In this document: piece after piece, positions 12,143 to 22,582 of the stretch
How the letters are laid out: every line of letters starts with the position of its first letter
Position numbering within the stretch: the stretch's first letter is position 1
Assembly (NCBI GenBank): GCA_002104905.1
Contig: MCFE01000025.1
Span: 167,037-231,036, forward strand
Length of the DNA stretch: 64,000 bases
Source: Basidiobolus meristosporus CBS 931.73
Taxonomy: Eukaryota; Basidiobolomycota; Basidiobolomycetes; Basidiobolales; Basidiobolaceae
Reading direction: 5' to 3'
Notes under the pieces: generated by a model
The model's database searches: none
What the model saw: only the letters and a program-made list of their open reading frames with translations
What the model was told of the DNA's origin: nothing
Made by a program: the position numbers and the translations under genes

Positions 12143-12822
12143 TCATTTGTTCATACCTTCCAAATCTTTAGGGCCGAAGTACTCTGGTAGCAGCTCCTTG
12201 AGTGTCATTGTCTTAGCAGTGCGGTCATGTCGGACTAAGAGGACCAATAAGTCCGTTCCAAACTCAGCCATGAATTGGCGGCAAATACCGCATGGTGTTG
12301 GGTAGGTATCTACATCACTATATTTGAAGTTCTATTTTAATTAGTGGGCTCTTAAAAATAATGACTTGGTTCTGGTCTTACGTAGATGCCGCAATAGCAA
12401 TAAACTTTCTGTGACCCTCACTCTAAAACAGATAAGATTATATGTTAATAAGTGGGTTATTAAATACCAGCACAAAACCACTCAACATACTATTGCTTTT
12501 TGGAAAGCACACCGTTCAGCACAAACACCAGCACCAAAGGAGGCGTTTTCAATGTTGCATCCTGAAGAGGGATTTACATGACTTTAGTTCTGAAGTAGCG
12601 GTAGTGAGATCGCAGGAATTACCCTTGAAATATTCGTTAGTGTCAGTTAACAACGCAGCGCCGACGCGGAATTTCGAGTAAGGGCAATATGCGTAGTTAC
12701 GGGCTAGTTTCTTGGATGAGGATGAATGGGGCAAGAGAGATGGCAAAGAATGAAGGCTTACCATCAAGGGACATGTCAATGAGGGTATCCTCCTGCTCTT
12801 TGGTTAGTTGAATGTTAGACAT
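12143..12822 (-). CDS. cytidine deaminase
   Basis: Zinc enzyme of pyrimidine salvage: (deoxy)cytidine to (deoxy)uridine. Five exons on the minus strand. ATG 12822 gives MSNIQLTKEQEDTLIDMSL. The next exon gives KLARNYAYCPYSKFRVGAALLT and YFKG, then GCNIENASFGAGVCAERCAFQKAI, which contains the zinc Cys and catalytic Glu (C-A-E), then SEGHRKFIAIAAST, then DTYPTPCGICRQFMAEF with the PCGxCRQ zinc Cys pair. It ends PEYFGPKDLEGMNK at 12143. Length is about 145-150 residues, as usual for the homotetrameric class. All key residues are present. Introns are 50-75 nt. Confidence 0.92.
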
Positions 12823-13084
12823 GATGCGGGTATTGTATTTTGGTTTGGGTACAAGCAAAAAGTGTCCGCGGAGTGAGCATTAACGAGCAATTTATAGGTT
12901 TATGCGGAATCACATTTAGCCATGGTGAGAGTAAGCATTGTATTTCCAATCTTGAATGGCCATCATTAATCATGGATAACCTTCAATCCAACCTACACTG
13001 AAACGGTGGGTATTGGCTGTATTTGATGTGGCTTCCATCCATCAGCATCATAGTTTGATGTACAAGCCTTTTCCCATTTATAGA

Positions 13085-13190
13085 CAGAAATAACATGATT
13101 CTAAGCAATGTTAATAAATCGCAGCAAGCGTTCATGGCAGAAATAACATGGTTCTAAGCAATGTTAATAAATCGCAGCAAGCGTTCATGG
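13085..13190. repeat. 53-bp tandem duplication
   Basis: Two adjacent copies of a 53-bp unit (13085-13137 and 13138-13190) beginning cagaaataacatg and ending gttcatgg. They differ by one base (gatt versus ggtt). They lie in the 457-bp gap between the CDA start and the stop of the SGNH gene; nothing else is recognisable there. Confidence 0.9.
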
Positions 13191-13279
13191 CGATTGTGAT
13201 TACTGAGTTTTAGTTGGGTGTTCAAAAGATTGTACAGGTGTCGATGATTCAATGGGACTATGTATAGAAAGAAGTATAA

Positions 13280-14197
13280 TTAATGATGAGGGGGAAAGCG
13301 TATCGAGCTGGCTGGATTGTCTATATTAATATCGTCCCACCAAGGTAATACCATAGGAATTTTCTCTGGGTCTAGCTCTGGCCAATGCTTTTTGATTGTC
13401 GCGAATATACCACAAAAAGTAGCATTATTGCCCAAGTCCGAAAAATGTATACCGTCAAGGAAATAGTCCTTGAGTTGCATGCCGCGTAAGAGTCGGCGTC
13501 CCGGAATTCGGTCTTTTCGTGCCAATCTGATACGTTTTGTGAAATGCTTCCATAGATCCACCACCGGTACATTCATCTCCTGTCCGATATCCTTGCATTT
13601 TTGAGCATAGATCTTGGTGACTTCTGACTTTCGGTCAAGGGAAATCCCTCGGAAGCTACACATTTTTTCCCACTCTTGCTCAATTAATGGTGGCGGTGTA
13701 ACAAGCAGTACACGTGTTTTAGGGCTATAGTAGGGTGATTTAGGGGATTTGGTCATATTGATAAGTTCTCGTAGATTCTCTCCATAAACATCCACCGGAA
13801 TATGCTGACTGGAGTTGGGTAGGGCTGCATCGTTGGTGCCAAGGAAAATAATTATCAGCTCTGTGGTAGGACTTCCTTTCGGATTGGTATCCGATTTCAG
13901 TGGCAGCAATTGGTTCAGAATGTGCTTGGCCCACTCGGTGTTGTATCCTGGAGAGTAGGTTAGTATTATAGCCTCATATGAACAGTTGTATCAATATACT
14001 AACCGACATAGCCACGATTCAATACATCCAACTTCCCACTGTACTCATTTGCTAACGCAGCTCCCCAACCATTAATGTTGGCAAAGCTAAGCTATTTGAT
14101 AGAGGTGAGAAGCAACACACCAGGTTGCAACAGGGTGAATTCTACTTACTTGAGTCATGGCATCCCCGAAAAGTATGATTTTGCTGTATTCATACAT
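13280..14197 (-). CDS. IAH1-like SGNH/GDSL hydrolase with Ala at the nucleophile position
   Basis: Family of the isoamyl-acetate-hydrolysing esterase Iah1. ATG 14197 starts MYEYSKIILFGDAMTQ; the expected block I is GDS, but codon 13 is GCC (Ala). Exon 2 (about 14095-14003) reads SFANINGWGAALANEY...LDVLNRGYVG, giving the block II Gly. Exon 3 (from about 13949) has GYNTEWAKHIL, FLGTNDAALPN with the block III Asn, and DGIHFSDLGN with the block V Asp and His. Only the nucleophile is missing. Introns are canonical: 14094-14152 region gtaagt...aaatag, and the one near 13950-14004. Length about 260 residues is normal. It is either a non-catalytic paralogue or a substitution at one base pair. Cellular location not evident; no signal peptide. 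Confidence 0.85.
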
Positions 14198-14723
14198 GTT
14201 GTAGGAAAGAGAGTATCAAAAAACATCCTAGCTGCTCCATTTTAAATTAGATGATGGAGTCAGTCACCTATCTCTTAATATAGTATATTCCGAAAATCCA
14301 AGGCACAAGTACAGATTCATATCTCTGCTTAGTCAGTGGATATCTATCTATTCATACTGCCCCCTATCGCTTATGTATGTAAACTCATTTCATTGGTATT
14401 AAAATATCCGCTTATCCGAATAGCGCTATTTCCTATCATTTGTTGAGTAAAGGTACCTATGCCTTGTGATTCGTTCATCTTGAAAATATCAGGGAAAGGA
14501 ACTATGTTCACATGAGTAAATTCTCACACTGCTGAATTATACTTAATGTTGATTTATTGTTGGTAAGGCAATGTGCCTCAAGTTAGTCAGCTTTCTGTTG
14601 ACAGGGTGCTAGAACTGAAACATTATCGAGATTATAAATGTACATGACTATAATGGGTGATTCCGCAAAGAATTTACTGGAGTGGCTCATGAAACACAAG
14701 ATGGATATCAACCAGGTAAAATG
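14198..14723. other. intergenic
   Basis: About 0.5 kb between the SGNH start and the stop of ATPase copy A. Composition is AT-rich; I see no gene, repeat or structured RNA. Confidence 0.4.
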
Positions 14724-17700
14724 TTACCATGCAAGTTTGGCCAGGAGCCCTTGAGGATACTTGCGAACAAAGTACTTCCGGGTCTCGTCTGCCAACAGAA
14801 TAATCAACGCTCCAGCTAACGGAATGAACCAGAACTTCACGGGTACTGGTCGTGTGTTGAAGATGTTATTGAACACTGGTAGATAGACTGCAACCAAGGC
14901 CAACACAACCGAACCAAACTGAGCTCCAAACAGCCAGAGGTTACGGGATGGTTGCGCCCACGGTGGGTGCTGTAGGATAGAGAGTCGTCTCGTACGGCTG
15001 GACAGCAGATTACCAAAGGCTTGAAGCATCACCAGGGTTACAAAGGTAACACACTGTCCTGTGTACAGCAGGTCATCCAGCTGTTCTTGGGTCAGTCCCT
15101 TGTATCCCGCGGTCCACTTGTCAAACGTCAGCAGAATATCGCCTGCAGAGAGATGGCCAGCGGATTGGACATAGTAGAAGAACATACAGTGAGAGAAGAG
15201 TGTTTCCAGCATACCCACAAATAGGTAGGCATGGCGCAAAAGACCCAGGTTGACAAGGCGATCCTGATTTGGACGACGAGGGGGACGTTTCAGCAGATCT
15301 GACTCCGGTGTCTCAAACATGATGGCGATCGAGGGTAACATGTCGGTCAATACACAAATACAGATCATGAGAAAGGCAGATAGTGGCAGTGGAACACCCA
15401 GGAGTACATTCACCAAGATCGGGATCAATTCGGACCACGACCCAGCTGGAAGCAGATAGAGAATGACCTTCTTCAAGTTGTCATACACCAGTCTTCCGTT
15501 CTCGATGGCCACAATGATGGACGAGAAGTTGTTGTCAAGGAGCACCATGTGCGCGGCCTCCATGGCCACTTCGCTACCACCACCCATGGCAATACCAATG
15601 TTGGCGGCCTTGAGAGCGGGGGCATCGTTCACACCATCACCAGTAACACCAACAATGTTGCCACGTTGCTGGAACTCGTTGACAATTCTGAGCTTCTGTT
15701 CGGGGGTAGTACGGGCAAACACAATCTCATCATAGCCAGTGACCATATCCCATTGCTGATCAGTGAGGTCGGGGAGATCAGAGCCGGAGAGAAGAAGTGC
15801 TCTTCTGCAACTGTTGACTCCGTCATCAACAGCCAGAGTCATTTCACTTTTTTCACTAATCAGGTCTTCAACTTTGTCAATGTGCTCGGCAGTGAAAATA
15901 CCCACTTGCTTAGCAATAGCAGCGGCAGTCAAGGAGAAATCACCGGTAACCATGAACAAACGCACACCGGCACCACGACAGGTCTTCACCACATCAAAGA
16001 TCTCGGGTCTGGGTGGATCGATGATGCCGACCAATCCGACAATGCACATATTCTCCGCAAGGGTGGTAACCTCTTCCGAGGTCATTCCACTACTGAACTC
16101 GCCTTCTTCCAAGTGTCTTCTTGTCATCAGAAGTACTCTTTGACCATTGGAGCTCCACTCCTCTTGCTGACGAAGTATTTGTTGTCTTGCCGAATGGTTG
16201 AATGGACTCTCAGTACCATCAAAGTTGAGGATACGCGTGCATTTGCCGAGAATGAAGTCAGGGGCACCCTTGAGCATAAGAACGGCCTTGTCAGTCCTGA
16301 ATCCGTTATCTTCACTCTTTCCCTTGGCAATAGACAACATCCACTTGTTCTTGGAGTTGAAGGGGATATCAAACAGTTTCTCGAAGGTTGGGTTGTGTTC
16401 GCTGATCATTCTGTAGTCTTCGGCAAAGCGAAGAATGGCCGAATCAGTAGCGTCTCCATTGGTCTTGCGCTCGGACACTGGCAGGTCCATCGACTCGCTA
16501 TCGAACGAAGCACCATTACAGAGACCAGAGACGGCGAGTAGCTCCAACACTCCGGGGGCCTTGGCGTTGTAGTGATCTCTGCACTCGTTCATGTTGAACG
16601 CCTGGCCAGCGAATCCGGAGCTAACAAACATTCTGTTTTGGGTGAGTGTCCCGGTCTTGTCGGAGGCGATGACGTTCACAGAGCCCAGAGTCTCGACTGT
16701 GGTCAAGTTCTTGACCAGCACCTTTTGCTGCTGCATCTTACGAGCAACCAGAGTGAGGGTCAGGGTGACAGCTACTGGGAGACCTTCAGGGACGAAAGCA
16801 ACAAGAACGGCGATAGCATTGACCAGTGCGGTGGAGAGGTTCAAGAAGTTGGGGTAGGTGGTACGCAACCAAGCAGCCCACAGGATCATGACAAAAACTG
16901 CCGTGGAGATTGAGAGTGTCGCAATGATCCTCACAAATCGACTGATTTCAATCTGCAACAAAGTCTTTGAAGTTCCTGCATTGCTTGATAGCTTGGCGAT
17001 CTTCCCCATGACGGTGTTATCACCAGTGGAGACAACCACACCGACACCTTCACCGTTAGTGGTGAGAGTACCCATCAAAGCAACATTTTTGGACTCCAGG
17101 TAGTTCTCATCGGTCATGTCAACGGTAGCGGCGATTGGGTCACTCTCACCGGTCAGAACGGATTTGTCAAACTTGAGGTCGGAGCAACTGATCACTCGAG
17201 CATCAGCGGGAACCTTGTTACCGTATGTCAGGTAGACCACATCACCAACAACTAGGTCACTCACTGGCACTCTCACCTTCTGGCCCCCACGATTCACCAG
17301 AGCATTTGCTGGCAGCATACCGTTGATCGAGTTCATCACCTTGGAGGAGCTCCAATCCTGATAGGCATTGAAGCCAGCTTGCAGGAAGATCACGATCAGA
17401 AGTAGAACTCCAAGACCGAGATTCAACGGGTCTGGAGGATTCCCCAGGGGCTTCCATGCCAAGAAGCAGATGAGGGCGGCAAACCACAGGAGGCCACAGA
17501 ACCCACCGAAGCCATAGTCAAAAATCTTAGACCAGAGCTTGGAGGGAGGAGGAGAGATCTGGTTTTTTCCATTTTTGACCAGGCGTTCTTGTGCCTTGGC
17601 TGAGTCCAAACCATTGTCGAGCGAGGTATTGAAGCGGAGACTTATTTCGTGTAGGTTTAATTTGTGATAGTCAATGGCGAGTTCTTTCTCAAGATCCTTG

Positions 17701-17819
17701 TCTTTTGGGCCATTCCTTGTTCGTGTTCGAGCCTCATCCACTCGAATAGATAAAGTACGGAACTCTACAGTCAATGTTCGAGAGACTGGTAGAGCCGATG
17801 GTGTTCCACTAGACGGCAT
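14724..17819 (-). CDS. P2C-type cation ATPase (Na+/K+-ATPase alpha-like), copy A
   Basis: Intronless, 1031 residues. N-terminal actuator domain with TGES, M4 motif VPEGLP, phosphorylation site SDKTGTLTQ (Asp near 387), nucleotide-domain LKGAPDFIL, then DPPRPE, MVTGD and hinge TGDGVNDAPAL, and six C-terminal membrane helices ending AKLAW. The order HKLNLHE...RFNTSLENGL...NQISPPP mirrors animal Na+/K+-ATPase alpha, so P2C fits better than SERCA, PMR1 or ENA. In M5/M6 the animal coordinating set is only partly kept: GSWSE retains the Glu but has Ser for Asn, and ICICVLTD retains the second Asp but has Cys for the first. No beta-subunit gene is in the window. It is almost identical to copy B (22583-25678), but differs at residues near the nucleotide domain (FNHSARQQI here, FDEEAKARV there). 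Confidence 0.93.
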   Translation of the reverse strand: MPSSGTPSALPVSRTLTVEFRTLSIRVDEARTRTRNGPKDKDLEKELAIDYHKLNLHEISLRFNTSLDNGLDSAKAQERLVKNGKNQISPPPSKLWSKIFDYGFGGFCGLLWFAALICFLAWKPLGNPPDPLNLGLGVLLLIVIFLQAGFNAYQDWSSSKVMNSINGMLPANALVNRGGQKVRVPVSDLVVGDVVYLTYGNKVPADARVISCSDLKFDKSVLTGESDPIAATVDMTDENYLESKNVALMGTLTTNGEGVGVVVSTGDNTVMGKIAKLSSNAGTSKTLLQIEISRFVRIIATLSISTAVFVMILWAAWLRTTYPNFLNLSTALVNAIAVLVAFVPEGLPVAVTLTLTLVARKMQQQKVLVKNLTTVETLGSVNVIASDKTGTLTQNRMFVSSGFAGQAFNMNECRDHYNAKAPGVLELLAVSGLCNGASFDSESMDLPVSERKTNGDATDSAILRFAEDYRMISEHNPTFEKLFDIPFNSKNKWMLSIAKGKSEDNGFRTDKAVLMLKGAPDFILGKCTRILNFDGTESPFNHSARQQILRQQEEWSSNGQRVLLMTRRHLEEGEFSSGMTSEEVTTLAENMCIVGLVGIIDPPRPEIFDVVKTCRGAGVRLFMVTGDFSLTAAAIAKQVGIFTAEHIDKVEDLISEKSEMTLAVDDGVNSCRRALLLSGSDLPDLTDQQWDMVTGYDEIVFARTTPEQKLRIVNEFQQRGNIVGVTGDGVNDAPALKAANIGIAMGGGSEVAMEAAHMVLLDNNFSSIIVAIENGRLVYDNLKKVILYLLPAGSWSELIPILVNVLLGVPLPLSAFLMICICVLTDMLPSIAIMFETPESDLLKRPPRRPNQDRLVNLGLLRHAYLFVGMLETLFSHCMFFYYVQSAGHLSAGDILLTFDKWTAGYKGLTQEQLDDLLYTGQCVTFVTLVMLQAFGNLLSSRTRRLSILQHPPWAQPSRNLWLFGAQFGSVVLALVAVYLPVFNNIFNTRPVPVKFWFIPLAGALIILLADETRKYFVRKYPQGLLAKLAW

Positions 17820-18672
17820 TCTTTCGTAGAATAAACTCCCCTAAAGAATCACAGGAGTAAGTTCACCTAGTTATAGTAAACCTACAAACAATCCCATTTC
17901 AGTTTCGGATGAGTCAACAATCAGGCAATGTGCCATAATCACACCGAGAGGTTGAAACAATCTTCAATGAGTTTATTTGCACCACCAGTGAACATTATAC
18001 TTCTACACGAAAATGGGAGTCAGGCCATATGTTCAACTATCGAAATCCATCCAACGCTATTCATACTGACATATTCATATATCAACCAAATCGATAAATT
18101 CTCCCAAAGAATTCGAAAAATGTGCGGGTCAATCGTAAATATCTTTCAAAACGCAAAAAAATGCTTGTTGGCCACGAGGAGTTCTCAACATGTGACTACA
18201 AGGAATATTACCTGATAATGTGCCTTGAGTCAGATTTCACATAAACCAAGTATATGTAGAAATTTCCGAGTTTCATTTTCTTACTTTTGATCCTCGAGAC
18301 TATCACTAGTTCAGTTGGCTTCCATCATATTGTATTCGTTTTGCATATCAGCAGTTACTTTAAAGCTTAACAAGTAGACATAAGTGAGCTAAAATATGAT
18401 GTTTGATAGCACTTTAGAATTGTAGAAATGATGAAAAGATAGGAAAAGCCCACACCACGACTTCGTTTGATTTCTATTTTATAAAGATCTACTAAATGTT
18501 GGTCTTTTAATTTCGTGTATGTGTAAGAGAATAAATAAGGCAAAGGTAGCATTTGGAACATCTACAATACTTTTATTGCTCCTACTTGTTTAATTATGCC
18601 ATGTACATGTTGAGTCCCTCATTCCCAAATGTTTAAATAATATCACATTGCCTAATAAAACTTGATTATAAC
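17820..18672. other. intergenic, upstream of ATPase copy A
   Basis: About 850 bp, AT-rich, no gene supported. It should contain the copy A promoter. It is not similar to the region upstream of copy B, by eye. Confidence 0.4.
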
Positions 18673-19180
18673 TGTTGTGAGAGATTTGCAGATATTGGAA
18701 GCTATTGGCTGAAGTTGCAGATTATGTGATTTTCACTTGAAAACTGATTGAATGTTGTCATAGTATTGCTACTTTTACAAGGCTTTGATAAAACAACAAG
18801 TATATATGTTACAATTCTAATATCTCTCAAGAACATTTCTAAACTGTTGTAAGAGTTGTGGAGATATTGGAAGTAATTGAGAGAACATGCATATTATATA
18901 GCTTTTGCTCAATGATTTATTGAATATAAACAAGGTGTATATACTTTTACATGATCTTGGCAAAACAAATGCATAGAATAAGTCTACAAAGATCTCAAGA
19001 ATATTTGTACAAAGTTTGGGGACTTGGTGTTGTCAGTGTTTTGGAGATATTGGAAGTGATAGGACAGTAAGTGGATTATCTGGCTTTCACAAGATGATAT
19101 AATGAATGTGAAAGTAGTATTTATATTTAACATGGTCTTGGCAAAACAAACATATAGAATATGCTTAGTAATGTTCCAAG
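18673..19180 (-). repeat. three partial LTR heads, subfamily 1, antisense
   Basis: Three successive truncated copies of the same LTR end, starting near 18673, 18845 and 19028. Each begins TGTTGT-like, followed by a gagatattggaagt core, a gttttcac segment and, in two of them, the gtattt...acttttac...atggtcttggca segment. Each stops before the LTR is complete. Read on the minus strand they are the U5 ends of a copia-type LTR. Confidence 0.7.
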
Positions 19181-19460
19181 TGCTGCAATATTCTGAGGAG
19201 TATTGGAAGTGATGTGGAGAACTAGAAGATTTACGTTATTCACTTGTAGATTTATTGATCAAAAGTATGGTATTTAGACTCTTGATGAAGTAAGACAAAC
19301 AAACGTGTAGAGTTTGATCAGGAAGGTCCCAAGAGTATATGGGTCTTTTGGACAACTTTGAGAAAGGTCATAATCTGAGAACCTGATAATTTGGTGAAAA
19401 TATTCCAAGTAAATCCCAAGAAGTTTGGTCAGAACTGAATGTTAATCACCAAACAAGATC
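19181..19460 (-). repeat. LTR fragment, subfamily 2, antisense
   Basis: Begins TGCTGCAATATTCTGAGGAG, the complement of the 3' end of the LTRs at 51261 and 54229, and follows them through the gatcaaaagtatgg TATA region to about 19460 with scattered differences. The remaining R/U3 end is missing. Confidence 0.75.
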
Positions 19461-19575
19461 TATGCAACTAGAACATGAGATTTCTCAAAGTTATCTAAAC
19501 AGCCTCAAACTCTGCACACATGTTCTTGAGACTTTTCTAAGCATATTTTGCATGTTTGTTCTGCCAGGATCATAT
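19461..19575 (+). repeat. internal LTR fragment, sense orientation
   Basis: The short stretch with ctcaaagttatctaaacagcc, ctctgcacacatgttcttg and catgtttgttctgcc matches the middle of the LTR in plus orientation, opposite to the fragments on both sides. This marks an old nested insertion or inversion. Confidence 0.6.
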
Positions 19576-19840
19576 ACAGGTATAAGTATTAATTTTGCAT
19601 GATCTTGGCATAGAAACAAATAGAATAGGCTTAGGAAGGTCCTAAGAGCATGTGTGCAAAGTTTGGGGCTGTTTGGACAACTTTGACAATTTTCATGTTC
19701 TGGGTACCTGATATTTTAGTGAATATACTCTAGGTAGATCCCGACAAGGAATTTAATCAGTATTCTCTAGGATTAGAAGGTAATGATGTAAGTGACTAAG
19801 TTAGGTGAATATTTAGGTGAAAATCCGAATATTTACAACA
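19576..19840 (-). repeat. LTR fragment with intact terminus, antisense
   Basis: Carries the segments gcatgatcttggca, aggaaggtcctaag, caaagtttggggctgtttgg, gatcccgacaaggaattt and ends gaatatttacaaca at 19840, the U3 end of subfamily 1 as read on the minus strand. The other end is replaced by the fragment at 19461-19575. Confidence 0.7.
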
Positions 19841-20011
19841 AATACTACAACAAAATAAACCTCAACAGAATACTTGACTGGAAAATAATTTGGCTTGTAG
19901 TCTCAGTCAAGTGTATATTAACATTTAGGTGCAAATACAAGATCACAGTGACAGGAGTCTCACTGTTGCGGCCACTACTGCCAACTTAAGACTTATCCAA
20001 ACAGCTATATA

Positions 20012-20333
20012 CTGCTGTAAGAGCTCTTGATGTGCTTGAAGTGATTGGGAGAGTGAGTCAATTTTGCAGTTTTCACTTGATGAATCATTGAATATAAAAG
20101 TTATATTTGTACTTGTACATAGGCTTATCGGGACAAACACATAGGATATGCAAAGGAAGGTCCTAAGAGCTTGTGTTTCAAGTTTGGGGCTATTTTGACA
20201 ACTCATTAGCACTTCATGGCCATGGTGTGGCAAGATTCTGTTGTAAGAGTCTTAGAGATGTTGGGAGTGATTGAAAGAACAAGTAGATTATGTGAATTTC
20301 ACTTATTGGTTTATTGAATGTACAAGTAGATTT
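20012..20333 (-). repeat. two truncated LTR copies, antisense
   Basis: 20012 to about 20205 starts tgctgtaagagctcttg and runs to ggggctattttgacaact, then stops. A second copy starts near 20240 (tgttgtaagagtcttag) and is cut at 20333 by the full copy that follows. Confidence 0.65.
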
Positions 20334-20662
20334 TGTTGTAAGAGTCTTGGAGATATTGGAAGTGATTGGGAGGACAAGTAGATTATGTGGTTTTCACTTA
20401 ATGATTTATTGAATGTAAAAGTAGTATTTATACTTTTCATGATCTTGGCATTACAAACACAGAATAGGCTAAGGAAGATCCCAAGAATATGTGTGCAACG
20501 TTTGGGGCTGTTTGGACAACTTTGAGACTTTTCATGTTCTGGGTAAATATTCCAAGTAAATCCCAACAAGGAATTTGGTCAGTATTCCCTAGGGTTTGAA
20601 GGTAATGATCTAAGTGACTAAGTTAGGTGAATATTTAGGTGCAATTATGAATTTTTACAACA
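20334..20662 (-). repeat. solo LTR, copia type, subfamily 1
   Basis: 329 bp from TGTTGTAAGAG to TTTTTACAACA, so TG...CA ends with a TGTTGTAA/TTACAACA inverted terminus. On the minus strand it includes an AAGTATAAATAC promoter-like element. No internal region adjoins it. Inserted into the older copy that ends at 20333. Confidence 0.85.
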
Positions 20663-20868
20663 GCTTATTACTATTATTGGTATAAACACTATTTAGCCTC
20701 ATCTTCTCCCAGACAATATGTCACCTGGTCTGCCAAATAACTAGTGCATGAGATATTGAGAGTTGTAAGATTAGAGGTTTTTGGAATTCAGCTGATTTTA
20801 TGATTGTATTCCACTGCCCTTTTGTTAATATTTTTTCTTAGGTGTGGTTTAGGTAAGTGCCAAATATT

Positions 20869-21200
20869 TGTTGTAAGAGCCTTGGAGATATTGGAAGTGA
20901 TTTGGAGAACAAGTAGATTATGTGGTTTTCACTTAATGATTTATTGAATGTAAAAGTAGTATTTATACTTTTACCTGGTCTTGGCATAACAAACACGTAG
21001 AATAGGTTAAGGAAGGTCCCAAGAACATGTGTGCAAAGTTTGGGGCTGTTTGGACAACTTATCAAATTTTCATGTTCTGGGTAAATATTCTAAGTAAATC
21101 CCGACAAGGAATTTGGTCAGTATTCTCTAGGATTTGAAGGTGATGATCTAAGTGACTAAGTTAGGTGAATATTTAGGTGGAAATACGAATTTTTACAACA
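20869..21200 (-). repeat. solo LTR, copia type, subfamily 1
   Basis: 332 bp from TGTTGTAAGAGCC to TTTTTACAACA. Closely similar to 20334-20662. A second LTR terminus (atatttacaaca) follows directly to 21212, a remnant of another copy. As before the minus strand is the sense strand. Confidence 0.85.
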
Positions 21201-21212
21201 ATATTTACAACA

Positions 21213-22582
21213 TTCAGGGCCTTCCACAAGACTTTTGAATTGCTTTTGCAAAGCTGTGAGAAAGATATAGAATGCTACAACATTGCGCATAAGATCCAGA
21301 AGTGGGATCAGCATTTGCCCCAGAGCTCTGAGCCAGCTAATTGATATATTCTGAGTCTACTTGCTGTGATAGCATGTCCTGGAAGTTGTCACAGTAGGTA
21401 GGATTACCCGAAGACTCCAAACTACGTCTACAACTTCGAGTAATAATTTGTGGATTGGCTTTGATTAGTACTGCACTGCTCATTCAAAAGTATAAGCAGC
21501 TTGTTACAATAGAGAATACACTTCAAAAAGTGAATATCTTGAAAATCTACCAGTTGACCAAATCACTTGAAAGCTCCCAGGTCAATTAGGTGCCGTCAAT
21601 GCGTATTATTGTATGTAATGAATAGACTCAGGATAACTCGCTTTGTATGATAACTATTGGAGATCAGCAATCGAGAATTCCTGGCGTGAAGTGGGGTGGT
21701 GAAGCGTCAGTGGAAAACGTTTATCTTACTGGCAGATTGACTCCGTGCGAATAGGATCGGTAGCAAAACGAAAGAATGTGCTATGGAAGGCAATGGAAAG
21801 ATGCAGGGAAAATTAGTGGTCCATGAAGTGGTTGCAGAACTCAGAAGAATTATGGACAGATTTGATCATTTCGCTTGTGTAACATCGTGAAATAGTCCAT
21901 CTTTTCCGGGGACTATTCCTGGTATATCGATGATCGGATGTCCAACTGCTAGTTGCAAGGACAAGTATCTAGAAATCACCCAATGATTGAACTGATCCAA
22001 CCATCCCCAACTGCCGACAATTCCAACAAATCTGGGTGACCTTTTGGTACCCTAACCCGTACAACTTGATCGAATATTGCGTGGGCCCTCAATGGTCGCT
22101 ATTATGGGAGTGCTCTGGGAACTTGGGGTTGCCAGATATCCACAGAAGATGACGGATATGGCTGCTACATTTGTACGTATAGGGAGAGGATGAATTCCTG
22201 AAACTGCGCTACTAAATCGCTTCATATCGACCATTGTAGGTTGTGGCAAGTGATGTGTGCATGACTTGTCTGAATGGATCTTATCTATATGTTAACCATG
22301 GGACATACTTGAACCGCTGATTTCATATCAGGTTGACTTTAATTATTAACGTAATGTTGTAAAAGATGGGAATCGGTGTAGAAGTAACCCACAATATTAT
22401 CAATACAAGAGGACAGGATGGTCAATTGCTGTTGGATAGTCGTCCAATCATGTCCACGTGTGGATTACCAATTTCAAGGTGATTAGGAAACTTCCAATAA
22501 CGAATTATTAACTGATAATTTACATATTACTACACGGATTCGGGTAAGTAACCCGCTTCCCAGCGTGAATTCGGTGTAAAAT
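21213..22582. other. intergenic
   Basis: About 1.4 kb between the LTR cluster and the stop of ATPase copy B. Several short open frames occur; none has a start, length or motif that supports a gene. No repeat recognised. Confidence 0.4.

Noticed and set aside
15549-16541. Long open frame antisense to ATPase copy A (330 codons), with counterparts at 23408-24400 and 28672-30192
   Set aside because: Shadow frames opposite highly biased coding sequence; they track the ATPase copies exactly and have no motif of their own.
18673-21212. Tandem satellite array
   Set aside because: Pieces have TG...CA ends, differ in orientation and truncation, and match LTRs found beside copia RNase H at 51014, so they are LTRs.
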